Of a DNA stretch of 64,000 nt, positions 10,920 to 22,900 are shown piece by piece. The position numbers and the translations under genes were made by a program. Location: NCBI GenBank assembly GCA_037074615.1, contig CM073562.1, positions 5,813,001-5,877,000 of the forward strand. Direction: 5' to 3'. The notes beneath the pieces were generated by a model that searched no databases, was not told the DNA's origin, and saw nothing but the letters and a program-made list of their open reading frames with translations. Origin of the DNA: Leucaena leucocephala. Its lineage: Eukaryota > Streptophyta > Magnoliopsida > Fabales > Fabaceae. Within the stretch, counting starts at the first letter, position 1; every line of letters starts with the position of its first letter.

Positions 10920-13900
10920 TTACTGCTCATAGCATGACCCTGGACCAGAAGGAGCGTTTCTAGCAAAATAATTTGTAACAGGAGCGGCCGGTATCCCTCG
11001 TCGATTCAGGAGACATCGGAAGTATTGTAGGCGGGGCAATGCAGGGAAGCTAACATCTGTTGTAGAATCTTTGGGACTCCACAAGCGTTCTGTCATGAAA
11101 AAAGTAGTTAGTCTTGCGTTCTCTAATAAATGGCAGCTTCTAGCTCCAGTAACATATCAAACCTATGGGAAACATGATGAAGACAAACAAGGCATGTCTA
11201 TATAAGGTAATTATGACTGGTTTATGAACTAATATAGGAATCTAAATCCTTATAGAGAAGACTAACAAGCAATATAGCACAAGAAATGTGATCATTTCTG
11301 ATCCTTACCTATAGAAATCAATGCCAACCTTATACTCCTTGTCCTTTCTATAAGATACAAATAACCGAATTCTTTAGATCAAAAAGTAGGTTAAAATTAG
11401 TTAAAGGCAATAAATATGTTAAAAATGCAACTTACTTTTCAAAAACACTTTTATTTATGGAGAAGGTGAGTGAGTGAGAATGAGTGGAAAAAAAAAAGAT
11501 GCGAAAGCCATGTAGTTAATTGTGAGTAAAAATGGAAAAAGTTCATTCCAATTTCAAACATCTTCAAAGTGTAACTTATCAAAAAGACTAGTCCTATTCA
11601 AGAAATTGTAACTTATAAAACGGACTAGAGGGAGTAGATGGTACAGTCATAAAGTGAGCCCTAGCAGTGATCAAGGTGTAGACACTACAAGAATCCTAAA
11701 TAGATTAGCATAGACATGACAAGTTAACCTGCGGCGGCAGCAGCTCGAGGCCAAATTGTTTGCAGAATATCTGATGTATCAACTGTCTCACCCCACATGC
11801 AAACTTCTCCTCCAAGGACTAGTTTTTGCTTTTCAGCATCTCTTATTCCTTCTAGTGGCTCAGCATTGTAGACGTCTTCCCAAGGTACATTTAGATGGTC
11901 CAAATACCAGATTTCCTGATTACTGAAAATACACCTGAAACCCTTTTCAACAGCATTTGGACAAACCCCAGATCTTAACCTACAGTAATTGATTCAAATA
12001 TTAGAATTTGAAACTAAGATGTTTGATTTGGATACCATTGTAAAACTGCTTCTAGTGCAGGAAACTCACCAGTTGTGGACCACAGTCTGAGGAGAGAGCT
12101 TTTCAGGGAAAGCGTCGAAGGTTTCTTCCCTGAGAATTCACAAAAATCATTCCTCAATTTTAGTACTGAAGATATAATATGAACGTAACTATCGTAAAGC
12201 ATATTCAAGCTATTATTATGATGTGAAATCCTCACGAGTAAAAATCAATTTTGTCAAAACTTTAATGTCCAAAGACCCCAAGCACAAAGAAAGATAAGGG
12301 AGGGGAGAAAAGCAGCCAGGCGTAATAGACATGGACATTATACCAGGCACATAAAGAGCATCTGACGATACAATTCACGTATGTAATATATCATACCAGT
12401 TCACAGGAGTCCACTTCTTCGATAAAGCAATTTGTTGGGCCTGCAGTACAAAATATTGATAGGCATCTTCAACAGTCATGTTTTGATCCTTGAGCCTTCA
12501 TTTAACATAGTCAATAAATGAACGTCACTTAGGGTCTGAGCATTATGCCAGCTACAAAAATAAGATTAATTATGCTTAATAGTTAGGGAAAATGAACACC
12601 TCACCACTCAAAAGTCAACACCAAAACTAAAAAGTTGATGAACAACTGCGAATGCTTTACAAGCCCAAAAAGGGGGGAACGTGGCAGAGGCATAAAATGA
12701 TGAGTTAGCTATGCGAACAGGAGGAGAAAGGATGAGTTGTAGCTAATGGTTATTGATGGCAAGCTTAGGGTGAAATTAAGTTGAGTGAGGGGAGGAGATG
12801 CTGGTTGGCGATGATCATCCAGATGCTCAAGACTCCAGCTCCTAAAACACTTTGATAGAACCCTCAACTCTAATAAGCTAATGACAGACAAAAGCCAGAA
12901 ATAGACATCAAGCAATGGAAATAACTTGAGATGAATAAAACATTTTCTGAATAACTAAAACAGATTACAAGGGAACTCAAGGCAAACCCATGACCCTTTT
13001 ACAACCAGATACAATATTACAAACAAACTAACACAGGAAACAAGGAGCAAATAATACAAAGCACACACCAGATACCAACAACTCAACAGAAAACACAGAA
13101 TCACAAAACACTACAGATTTGCCAAACTTTTGAGAGGTTGGCACTCTCCACCCATTAGGCCAAAGCCACACTTCCAACTTTTTCTCTGCTCTCTCCACCT
13201 TCCCTGCTCTCCTTTCTTATACATCCCGCTTAGAGGTCACACAACACATTCCCACTCTTTGCTTTTTGGGTTTTTCGCTTTTGTTCCAACTATGACATTG
13301 TGCAAAAGTTTTCCGCAGCAGGTCCAATGTGTTGAGTCCTATCATTTCAAGAATGGTTTAGATGCACCTGCAGACTCAGTATAACTATTTTACGAGTTGG
13401 GGAACTTTCCACGAGTTGTTTCCTTTCAATCCTGAGGTGCGAGTAAAACGTGTGAGTAAAACATAACTAACATGAGTCAAGTGAGTTTCGTTTAGATGGG
13501 GTATTGGATCGAAGGATTTATGGAATTGTGGTGGGAGAAGCATGGATTTGTTAACCAATTATGGGTCTTCTACTAGGCGGGTTTTAGAATCAAGCATGTG
13601 AACAGTAGCAATGGACTACGGGATTGAAGAAAGTTTGGGCCATTAATTTTGTTTTCAAACTGGTTTTCTTTAACATGTCTTGGCAACTTTTATTTTTGCA
13701 TTCTTATCATTTTACCGTGTATTGATACTTGAGGGCAAGGATTTTATGTTAGGGGGGAGTAATTGATACGTGGCACTAGCTAGGATTGTTATAGGACTTG
13801 TAACTGCTTTAAGTTAAATTGAAATTGAGCGTTCTCTTAGTCTTCCTCTATCCCTTTTGAGAAGACTCCACTATTAAATGATTTTCTACCATTTCATCTT

Positions 13901-16900
13901 TAATGAATGTCACTCAAACTCTTCCTCATATATATTCATTACGAATCTTATCTTTTTTTATATAATTTACACATCCGTCTCAACATCTCAACTACCTCGC
14001 ACTTTATGCTCTTGTTGTCCCTTTGAAAATATCTAGCCTTACAAGTTACAAATAAGTCCTCAAGACCCAAAGAGGACCATGATGTTTTAACAACTGAAGA
14101 AAACGTCATCAAAGACCTTTCTCTGTATAAGGTGTGGCAAAGGAAGACACCATCACCCTGAAGGTTCTGATGTTGCCCATGAGATGATGGATTCAACAAG
14201 AGGAACAAAATCCGTAGCAGGCGTTCAGAAGGCAATGGCCAAATAGAGGAGCGGAGTGGGTCTTCATAAGCCTACCTCAGATACTTAAAAAGCACTTGCA
14301 GGAGACCCAATTAATTCGCTGATTTATCACAGATCTAATGACAGGGAGGTCACCCTCATGATCCTAACGCAGAATTTGGCCAAATCAAAGCATGGAATGA
14401 AATGGTCCAGGCTCCTAACTAAAGGAGGTCTGAATGGGAATGGGAATTTCAGTTGGGGGTGTGGTTTATCTACACCTATAGCCTTTTCCCAGACTGTCCT
14501 TAACAATCCTGCCCTGCAGAAACTAGCTGCCAACCCTATAACATGGTCCTTCAAAGGATTCAATTGCCTAAACAACAGCAAAAGAAATAGCATCCAATCA
14601 CTTTATATTATCATCATATTCTAACAAGCAGAACTATTTCAAAGATGTACAGCAACAAGATATAGCAATTTAGTCATAATGTCTGAAGAATACATGCATA
14701 GCAGAAAAATATTCAGAGATATGAGCTGCGCCAAATATAATTAATAAGACTTAGTCAATTATGTCAGAATTTGCATTTTGAGATGAATAAAGGATTCAGA
14801 AAAACGGTATCAAAATATGACAATATGGGTCTCAAAACAGGACTAGATATTCAAAATAGAACATTTTTCTTCTTCTTCTATTTAGCAAGACAATTGAGAT
14901 CCCCAAAGAAGGGAGCCCTTCCCCTAAACATGACAGGAAAATGAAAAGTGATAAGATATCTTTTGCCGCCAACACGTACAAAAGACAACCTAGACAGAAA
15001 CATGGAAAGGGCAAGATGCCTTTTATGGTGTGTTTGGCTCAATGGAGGGGAGAGATTTTAATAGAGGGAAAGGGAAGGAAGGGAATATGAGGGATTTCAT
15101 TATTACCTTGTTTGGATTAACATTAAGGGAGAGGAGGGGAGAAATTTTCATGTTACCTTGTTTGGTTCAAGAAGGAAGGGGAGGGAAAATATTTTATATA
15201 GACAAATTTACCCTTATATTATTTTATAGAATATTTTAATATATGGGTAATAGTGGGATATTAACAAAATTATGGACATATTAATATTATAAAATAAAAA
15301 ATATTACCCCTCTCCTCCAAATTTCCCCAATTTTGGAGGGGATAAAACTTGAGAGGGGAGGGAAAATTTTAAAAAAAATTCTCCTACAAGTTTTAAATAT
15401 CCAAACAAGGGGAGGGAAACAAATCCCTCCCCTCCTCTCCCCCTCCCCCACCCCCAAAATCACTCATATCAAACGAAGAGTTAAGGCTCAGAACATTGAC
15501 CTAGATATTCCTACTGAATTGGAGAAAGGAATAAAAGTTTAGCTGACTGTAGGTTCATTGTTTAGCCGTTACTTTTGGACTGTTTTGACTTTTGAATTAT
15601 TTTGGGGTCTGTGCTACGCACTTTTGTAATATTTAGATCGTTGGGATCCCTAGGAGGGTATGGAATTTTTTTGGTTGTGAGGTTAAGAGTGGAGAGGCTG
15701 GACTCTCGAAATACCAGAGTGGGGCTCTGTCTTATGATATTTGAGGGCCACTTCTGTGCGAGTTTGGCTTGTGTTTTAGGTGAGGTTTGTTCAGAATCAC
15801 TGGTGCTCACTTGTAACTCTGATACTGTTTTGATTTATTAATACTAAACCTCAGTATGCATATTTGTTGATTTCTGCTGCTATATTTGCTATCTTCAGAA
15901 CAGGTTGTATCAAAAAGCAATGACTGCCAATAAATAAATATCATCAAAATGATTTCCTGAGAGATCTTTTATTTAATGGGACCAAATTTCGTCCATTTTT
16001 TTAGACTGCCAAAAAACACCCTTTTCTATTTCCTTAGAATGTCTTTCTTTATGGGCACTTTTTCCCCTATTTTGCCCCAAGACAAGGAGAGGTGAAAGTG
16101 AGATATGGGGAGGCATAATGCCATCATTTTGGGCCCCCTACTCCAGCTATCTTCGTCTATGACCTGGAATGATAAAGAGGCAACCAACTCCTTTTCACAG
16201 TGGTACATTGATTGTTCAATCCTTTTCTCCCCTTCTAAAGCTACCTAGAATTATTGAATTACTCAAAAACGTAAATTTGGAAACTATTCGATGCAAGGGA
16301 GACAAACAAACCAGGCGCATATAGAATCACATACGCATAAATGCTTCAAACTATAAGAAAATGACAGTGATTTGATCAAGAAATTAACTGTTACTGCGTA
16401 AGCTTTGAAATTAAATAACTTCTCAAAAGCACACTTCATGCGAAGTCCATAAACTATTACAAGTTTGTTTTCTAGTTTCCACAGCTAGATGTACTAAGTT
16501 ACTTTAGTTGATAATGTCATTATATAACAGAGGAATGAGTCAAGGTCGGTACCATTTATCCACATGAGAAGTATTGGTCCAGCAATCTGTCAAATAAATT
16601 GAAATTTCTTATCAATTAGCATTGATGAAACTACTTAAGAAATTACACTTTATCACTCAAGATATTTTATTACAGTTGTTACTATTGTAATTTTTTAAGA
16701 AGTCACACATATGCTCAACGTTATAAATTACTTCTAAAGAGACAGAAACCCTGTATTAATCACTTTGAGACTCGTTAAAAGTTACACGATACATAAGATT
16801 GTTTGACAAAAACTAGAACTAAGACTTATCCCGATTTTAATTTTGATCCCCTGAAGAAGGCGTAGATAACAGATCAACCTAAATTTATAAGTTAAAGAAC

Positions 16901-19900
16901 CTGAAGTTAATCTTATTCCAAGGATATTTAAGAATTACAATTATACATCTCGATAAATTATCCACAGCAGTGACTCTCATAGTATCTAAACTTGCATTAA
17001 TTCTTTCTTGAGACAATATTATTGACATACTATTTGGATTACCATTTTAAAATTTGCACAGAAGCATGTGCTTATAACATCAGGTGTCAAAACCACCAGA
17101 AGTTGGCAGCAGACTCATCCAGCGGTATTTAATCTTTTGTATTGCTCTGTTACATCTTTTACAACTATGGTAACTGACTAACAGTGGTACTAATTATAAA
17201 ACCCATTATTAGACCCTTGAAAACAGCTTAAGCCTTTAAGTCAAGTGGTTCTCATAAAAAGCACCCATACTAACTAATGAGAAGCACACGTATTCATGCT
17301 GGAGATCCAGCTTGAAGGGAGTATTGAAATGCGCTAGTTTATAATTAATTATTAATTAATTAATATTATGTTTGTTAGTTATTTAATAAATTATCCAAAA
17401 TTAAGTTTAGATATTATTTAGGATCAGATTTAAATATTAAATTATCATATCTTGGAAGAATAAATATGAGATATTAGGATTATGATAGATTCTAGGTTTA
17501 GCCTATTAGTTTATATTTTTCCTATATAAATGCTTATTTGTATTCTCATTCATTCAAGGATTAATAATATTGAGGCTTTATTTTCCCTCTACTCTCAATC
17601 CTTCAAATTTCCGCATGGTATCATATTAGGAATATTAAATCTTGGTTAAAGTCTTGATGATGATGAAGAAGAAAAAGGTCAAGTATGAAGAAAAGGCACG
17701 CCTTCAAGTGAAGATTAGTTACATATGATGGAAGATGGTAACTTGGGTCTCTTCCTACAAAATTTCATAGGTTATGGGATTAGTACATATAATTTTTCAT
17801 CAAGTTCCTCTCTTGCAAATGTTCTTGTTAGGAGGGAAGTTCTTCACCAAGTTCGCAACTTTGTCTTAAGATACAAATTCAAGATCCAATCAACTTCAAT
17901 TCAGTAGTCACTACTGGTTTAAGGATTCAAAGTTCTGATTCTTCTATAATGATGTTGCTTACATCCAAACTGTCTCCCAGCTTGAGAGGGAGTGTTGAGA
18001 TGCGCTAATTTATAATTAATTAATTAATATTATGTTTTGTTAGTTATTTATTTAATTATCTAAAATTAAGTTTAGATATTATTTATAATCAGATTTAAAT
18101 ATTAAATTATCATATCTTAAAAGAATACATTTGAGATATTAAGATTATGATAAATTCTATATTTAACCTATTAGCTTATATTTTTTGTATTCTTATTCAT
18201 TCAAGGATTAATAATATTTTGAAGTTTTATTTTCCCTCTACTCTCAATCCTTCAAATTTCCACACTGACTAACCTGTATTAACTTCATCACCACCTAGAT
18301 GCAGCAGCTCAAAGGGGAAAATCTTTCTCATATCTGTAAAGTTTGAAAAAGAAAAGAAAACACCAAAAGAAAAAAGAAGCCAAATTAAGACGTCGATACT
18401 TTTGCAAATAGTAAAAAGTACAGCTCTGCCAGACTTGATATGATATGTTCTACAGTAAATGCGCTGCACATTATTTAAGCTAGAGAAAAGCTTTCAAAAA
18501 TCTATAGATTTGAAAAGGGTAAAACTATTACTTTTTGATTAGTTATTTACTCCACAATCAAACTTTGTATTAAAAATGTATGAGATTACAATGCATTTTC
18601 AAAAATATTATAAGTATCATTTATTAAATTTGTCAGTTTTGCACTCCTTTGCATTTTTCTCTCTTGTGAAAATCATCTCTATTTGATCAATCTTGGTAAA
18701 TAACTTATATCTTATGTGAAATATATGCACAAAGGTGTCATCTTAATTTATTGACACATTGTATCTTATTGTTTAACAAAGGACTGAGGAAAGGCATAAA
18801 GTCTTTTATCTCGTAAAATTTATTTTTATGGTACCAACCCTTGCTAAAAGTGGTAACAAGGACTTTGCTACTCAACAAAATGGTTTCTCTTTAGTCAATG
18901 TCAATATTCAATTTCTTTTCGGCAAGAGAAATTATCATAAATCTATTAAGTCTATCACCAGGTTTCAGCATAGAAAAGAAGTTACATTTGATACAAAAAT
19001 ATTACAAGAAATGAACTACCAAAGGGTTAACTTTTCATAGGACTAAACCTGTCAAAATACCAAAAATGACGTCGAAAGTAAACTTCTTTGACACATCTAG
19101 CGGCTCCTTACATGAAGGAGATGGCCAAAGTTCAGGATATCCAGCACCCCTGAACAGGAAAAAATGTGTAATATTTGTCTACGACACCATAGTTGTCAAT
19201 ACATGGCAAATATAACACCTTGCAGAAGCAAAATAATAAAAATAAGAGAAAGGTTATAAAAAAGAGTGGTGCGGTTACCAAATGGACTGGGTTCACTAAA
19301 TTAAAAAGCACTATTGCTCTCCTTAGGTTAAGTGTGAATTATACCTGATAGCTCTTAGACCCCTTTTCCTTTTTTATTTTTATTTATTCATTTACTTTGT
19401 GATGTGGGAAGATATCTTTTTGAACTACAACCACAAAACCGGTTGATTTATTGGTGGCAGTTAGGTCAATTCAAAATATATTGCGGAGGAAAACAAAATA
19501 CACTAATAATCCCACAATTATCCATTGGAGGACTGATACATATCATGTCCTGCTATGTTCCGTACAAGAGAATGCTAGATATAGAAAGCGAAAAGGAATG
19601 GAAGAGATAATAATGTATTGTATGAAAAATTGAGGTAATTATAAAAATAATTATTGTAAATAGTTAAGATATTATGAGAAATATTGGGAGATAATAGGAG
19701 ATATATTAGGATATTAATTCAAATAAGATTAAGATACCCTAGGATATTATTGTTATTTTATATCTAATTGTACTCTATAAATTCAGTAGCTCCTAATGAA
19801 TAAAATCATGGTAGTATTCAGGCCCTAAACCTTCACATGGTATCAGAGCTAGTGTCGCCACAGTAGCTTCATCCAGTACCGCCACGAATACTTTAACAAC

Positions 19901-22900
19901 GCTGAAGCCTAATTTGACGGTAACCTAGCCGACGACACGCAAGTTTAGTCCATGACGTGAAACGGGTAACCTAGCAACGCGGCAATGTCAAGTTGGTGTC
20001 GCCAAAGTAGCTTCAACACTACCGAAGCCCGACACACAAGTTCTGCCCGTGCCGTGCGACGGGTCACCTAGCAACGCGACAACGTAGTGTCCTTATAGTC
20101 CTCAACAAAATGGTATTGTCGAACAGAAAAATAAACTTCTTGAAGTTGCTCGTGTACTATTGTATACCTGTCATACTCTAAGTTCTTTCTGGGGGGATGC
20201 CATACTCACCGCTACTCATCTAATTAACTGTCTTCCTAACAGTATTCTGTCCTACATTGCCCCACTAGATAAGCTTCGTGAGACCCACACTGTCACTCAC
20301 CTTAACTACAACTTACCCCTTCGAGTCTTTGGTTACTCTGTTTTTGTCCATCAACATCACCCACCATCTAAGTTTGATCTCAGATCTATCAAATGTGTCT
20401 TCTTAGGCTATTCTAATTCCCATAAAGGCTACCGGTGCTATAATCCTATCACTAAACGCCTCTTCATCAGCCGAGATGTTACCTTTGTAGAAAATGAATC
20501 ATATTCCACCACTTCTTCAACTCAGGGGGAGCATTGGAGTGAGTTTCAACTTGAGTGTATTCTTGAACCATACCTCCATATACTCCCATTCCGCTGTCTA
20601 CAGACCCATCTATGTTAAGCCAAATGTCATGCCACGACTGGAGGTTCAAGCTCAAAAGCTTGATAATATTTACTCACGTAGAAATAAACAAGTAGTTGGG
20701 TCTAGTATGCTCTAAGAGGTCTCAATCTCATTACCGGTGGAAGGTCCTGTGAATGCTGATGAGAATATTTAGGCAACAGAGCTAAGAGAGGAAGAACTTC
20801 CTATTGCAGTAAGAAAGAAAACTTGAGCATGTACCAAGCACCCTATTCAGAAGTATGTTTCTTATTCAACTCTCTCTGAGAAGCATTATAGCTTTGTTAC
20901 TAATCTTAATCGAATTTAAGTCCCTAAAACCTTATATGAAGCTCTTAAAAGTCCATAATGGAAAAATGCGGTAATGGAAAAAATTAGAGCATTAGAAAAT
21001 AATGAGACATGGGAGTTCACTGCATTACCAGAAGGAACAAAACTCGTGGGATGTAAATGGGTGTTTACACCAAAGGTGTTTAAATAAGTACAAGGCAAGG
21101 TTATTTGCCAAGGAATTCTCCCAGACTTATGGAATTCACTACAATGAAACGTTTGCCCCTGTTGCTAAGTTAAATACCATTAGGGTCTTACTCTCCATTG
21201 CTACAAATCTCGACTGGACACTCCAACAACTTGACATAAAAAATGCGTTCCTTAATGGTGAATTAAGGGAAGAGGTATACATGAGTATTTCACCCAGATT
21301 TGATAAAAGAAACAATGGTCAGGTATGTAAAATAAAAAAATCAATTTATAGCTTAAAGCAATCACCACATGCTTAGTTTGACAGATTCTCTACAGTATTC
21401 AAAGCTGAAGGCTACAAACAAAATTTGTCAAATCACACCATGTTTGTGTTAAAAGATGGTGATTTGATAAATATCTTCATTGTATATGTGGATGACATTA
21501 TTCTCACAAGGAATAACCCCAAGGAGATGGAGAGAATTAAAATGGCACTCAATAAGCAGTTTGAAGTAAAAGACCTTGGAAAAATGAAGTATTTCTTAGT
21601 TATGGAAGTAGCGAGATCTCAAAAAGGGATTTATGTTTCTCAGGAAATATATACTGGATCTTCTCAAGGAAACAGGAATGCTTGGGTGTCGGCCAAGCAA
21701 AGTACCTGTTTGTACAAAAAGGAAACCAGCAAAGAAAAAAAGGAAGTAGCTCGAGAAAAAAAGCAAGAGGCGAACGAGGCAGCAACGGCTAGTTGGTAAG
21801 CTCATATTTTTCGCATACTAGGCCAAATATTGCCTTTGCAGCAAGTGTAGCTAGTCAACATATGCATGCTCCCAAGAAGAAGCATCTAGATGCGTCTTAT
21901 AAAATTCTAAGGTATCTTAAAGGTACATCTGGTAAGGGATTGTTCTTTAAAAAGAATAATATCAGAGACGTTGAAATCTTTACAGATGCAGATTGGGTAG
22001 GAGATCAGAATAACAGCAGGTCTACATCTAGATATTGCACTTTTGTATGGGGTAATTTAATGACTTGGCAAAGTCAGAAGCAGAGAGTTGTTGCAAAGTC
22101 TAGTGCAGAATTTGAATTAAGAGCCCTATCTCAACGTATTATAGAATGGCTATGGTTGAAAAGAGTGACAGAAGAAACCCATTTTCAGTTTGATTCTCCA
22201 CTGAAATTCTATTGTGATAACAAAGCAGCTTTAAGAATGGCATTGAATCCTGTTCCACATAGCAGGACCAAGCATGTTGATGTGAACAAACATTTTATTA
22301 GGGAAAATGTTAAAGATGAGATCATCAATATGTTATATGTTCCCAAGTTACAAGTAGCCGACATCCTTACTAAAGGATTACCAAAAGATGTGTTTGAAAG
22401 CTTTATAGGTAAGTTGGACATGATCAATATCTATATCCAACTTGAGGGGAAGTGTGGCAATTATAAAAATAATTATTGTAAATAGTTAAGATATTATGAG
22501 AAATATGGGGAGATAATAGGAGAGATGCTAGGATATTAATTCAGATAAGATTAAGATATTCTATCTAATCATACTCTATAAATTCAGTAGCTCCTAATAA
22601 ATAAAATCATGGCAGTATTCAGGCCCTAAACCTCCACAAAAATGATCCTTATACTCTACTTCAGTAATAAAAGTAGATAGGTACATATGAGTGATGATAG
22701 AGTAACAAAAAGGACACAATAGACATCTCCAACTTATTCCCCTGTACCAATATAGCCCTCAAGAACACTTAAGCAACCTAACTCACAAGCCCCTGAAATA
22801 TTTTTCCTAATGATGAACAAACTAGTGTGCCCCCAATCACGAAGGTGCAACATTGTAGGATGAAGAGAGGGGTATTTTAGAAAACATAGAGAGCATGGCC

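Larger units (their letters stand above)
12496..16552 (-). other. Hexosaminidase intron 11, 4.1 kb
   Basis: The intron lies between exon 11 (WTNTSHVDKW) and exon 12 (LKDQNMTVEDAYQYF). It holds a Gypsy-type 3' end near 13720-13975, a MITE at 15026-15480 and otherwise unclassified DNA. Open frames of 60-95 codons on either strand here show no recognisable domain. Confidence 0.7.
17325..18264 (+). mobile_element. TRIM-like miniature LTR retrotransposon in intron 10
   Basis: Two direct repeats (17325-17615 and 17996-18264) begin TGA(A/G)ATGCGCTA and end TTCC(G/A)CA. After the first comes TGGTATCAT (17616), an initiator-Met-type primer site. Before the second comes CTTGAGAGGGAGTG, a polypurine tract. 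The 380-bp interior has no gag or pol, so the layout fits a TRIM. No 5-bp TSD is seen: AGTAT on the left, CTGAC on the right. The sequence just left of the first LTR is itself PPT-like (CTTGAAGGGAGTAT). Confidence 0.75.
19631..22638 (+). mobile_element. Internally deleted Copia element in intron 8 (TSD AAAAT)
   Basis: LTRs at 19631-19837 and 22453-22638 are flanked by AAAAT (19626-19630 and 22639-22643). The primer site TGGTATCAGAGC starts at 19838 and the polypurine tract CTTGAGGGGAAG ends at 22452. The leader runs straight into the last part of integrase at about 20100, so gag, protease and most of integrase are missing. The element lies opposite to the gene. At 3.0 kb it is a deletion derivative that needed proteins in trans or was deleted after insertion. 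Confidence 0.92.

Noticed and set aside
11560..11637. Sequence GTAACTTATAAAACGGACTAGAGGGAGTA that resembles the right end of a Stowaway-type MITE
   Set aside because: No matching left end beginning CTCCCTC and no TA duplication could be found within intron 14, so it is at best a fragment.
12014..12235. 73-codon minus-strand open frame
   Set aside because: It overlaps hexosaminidase exon 13 in another frame and intron sequence; the exon reading with conserved EETFDAFPEKL is the true one.
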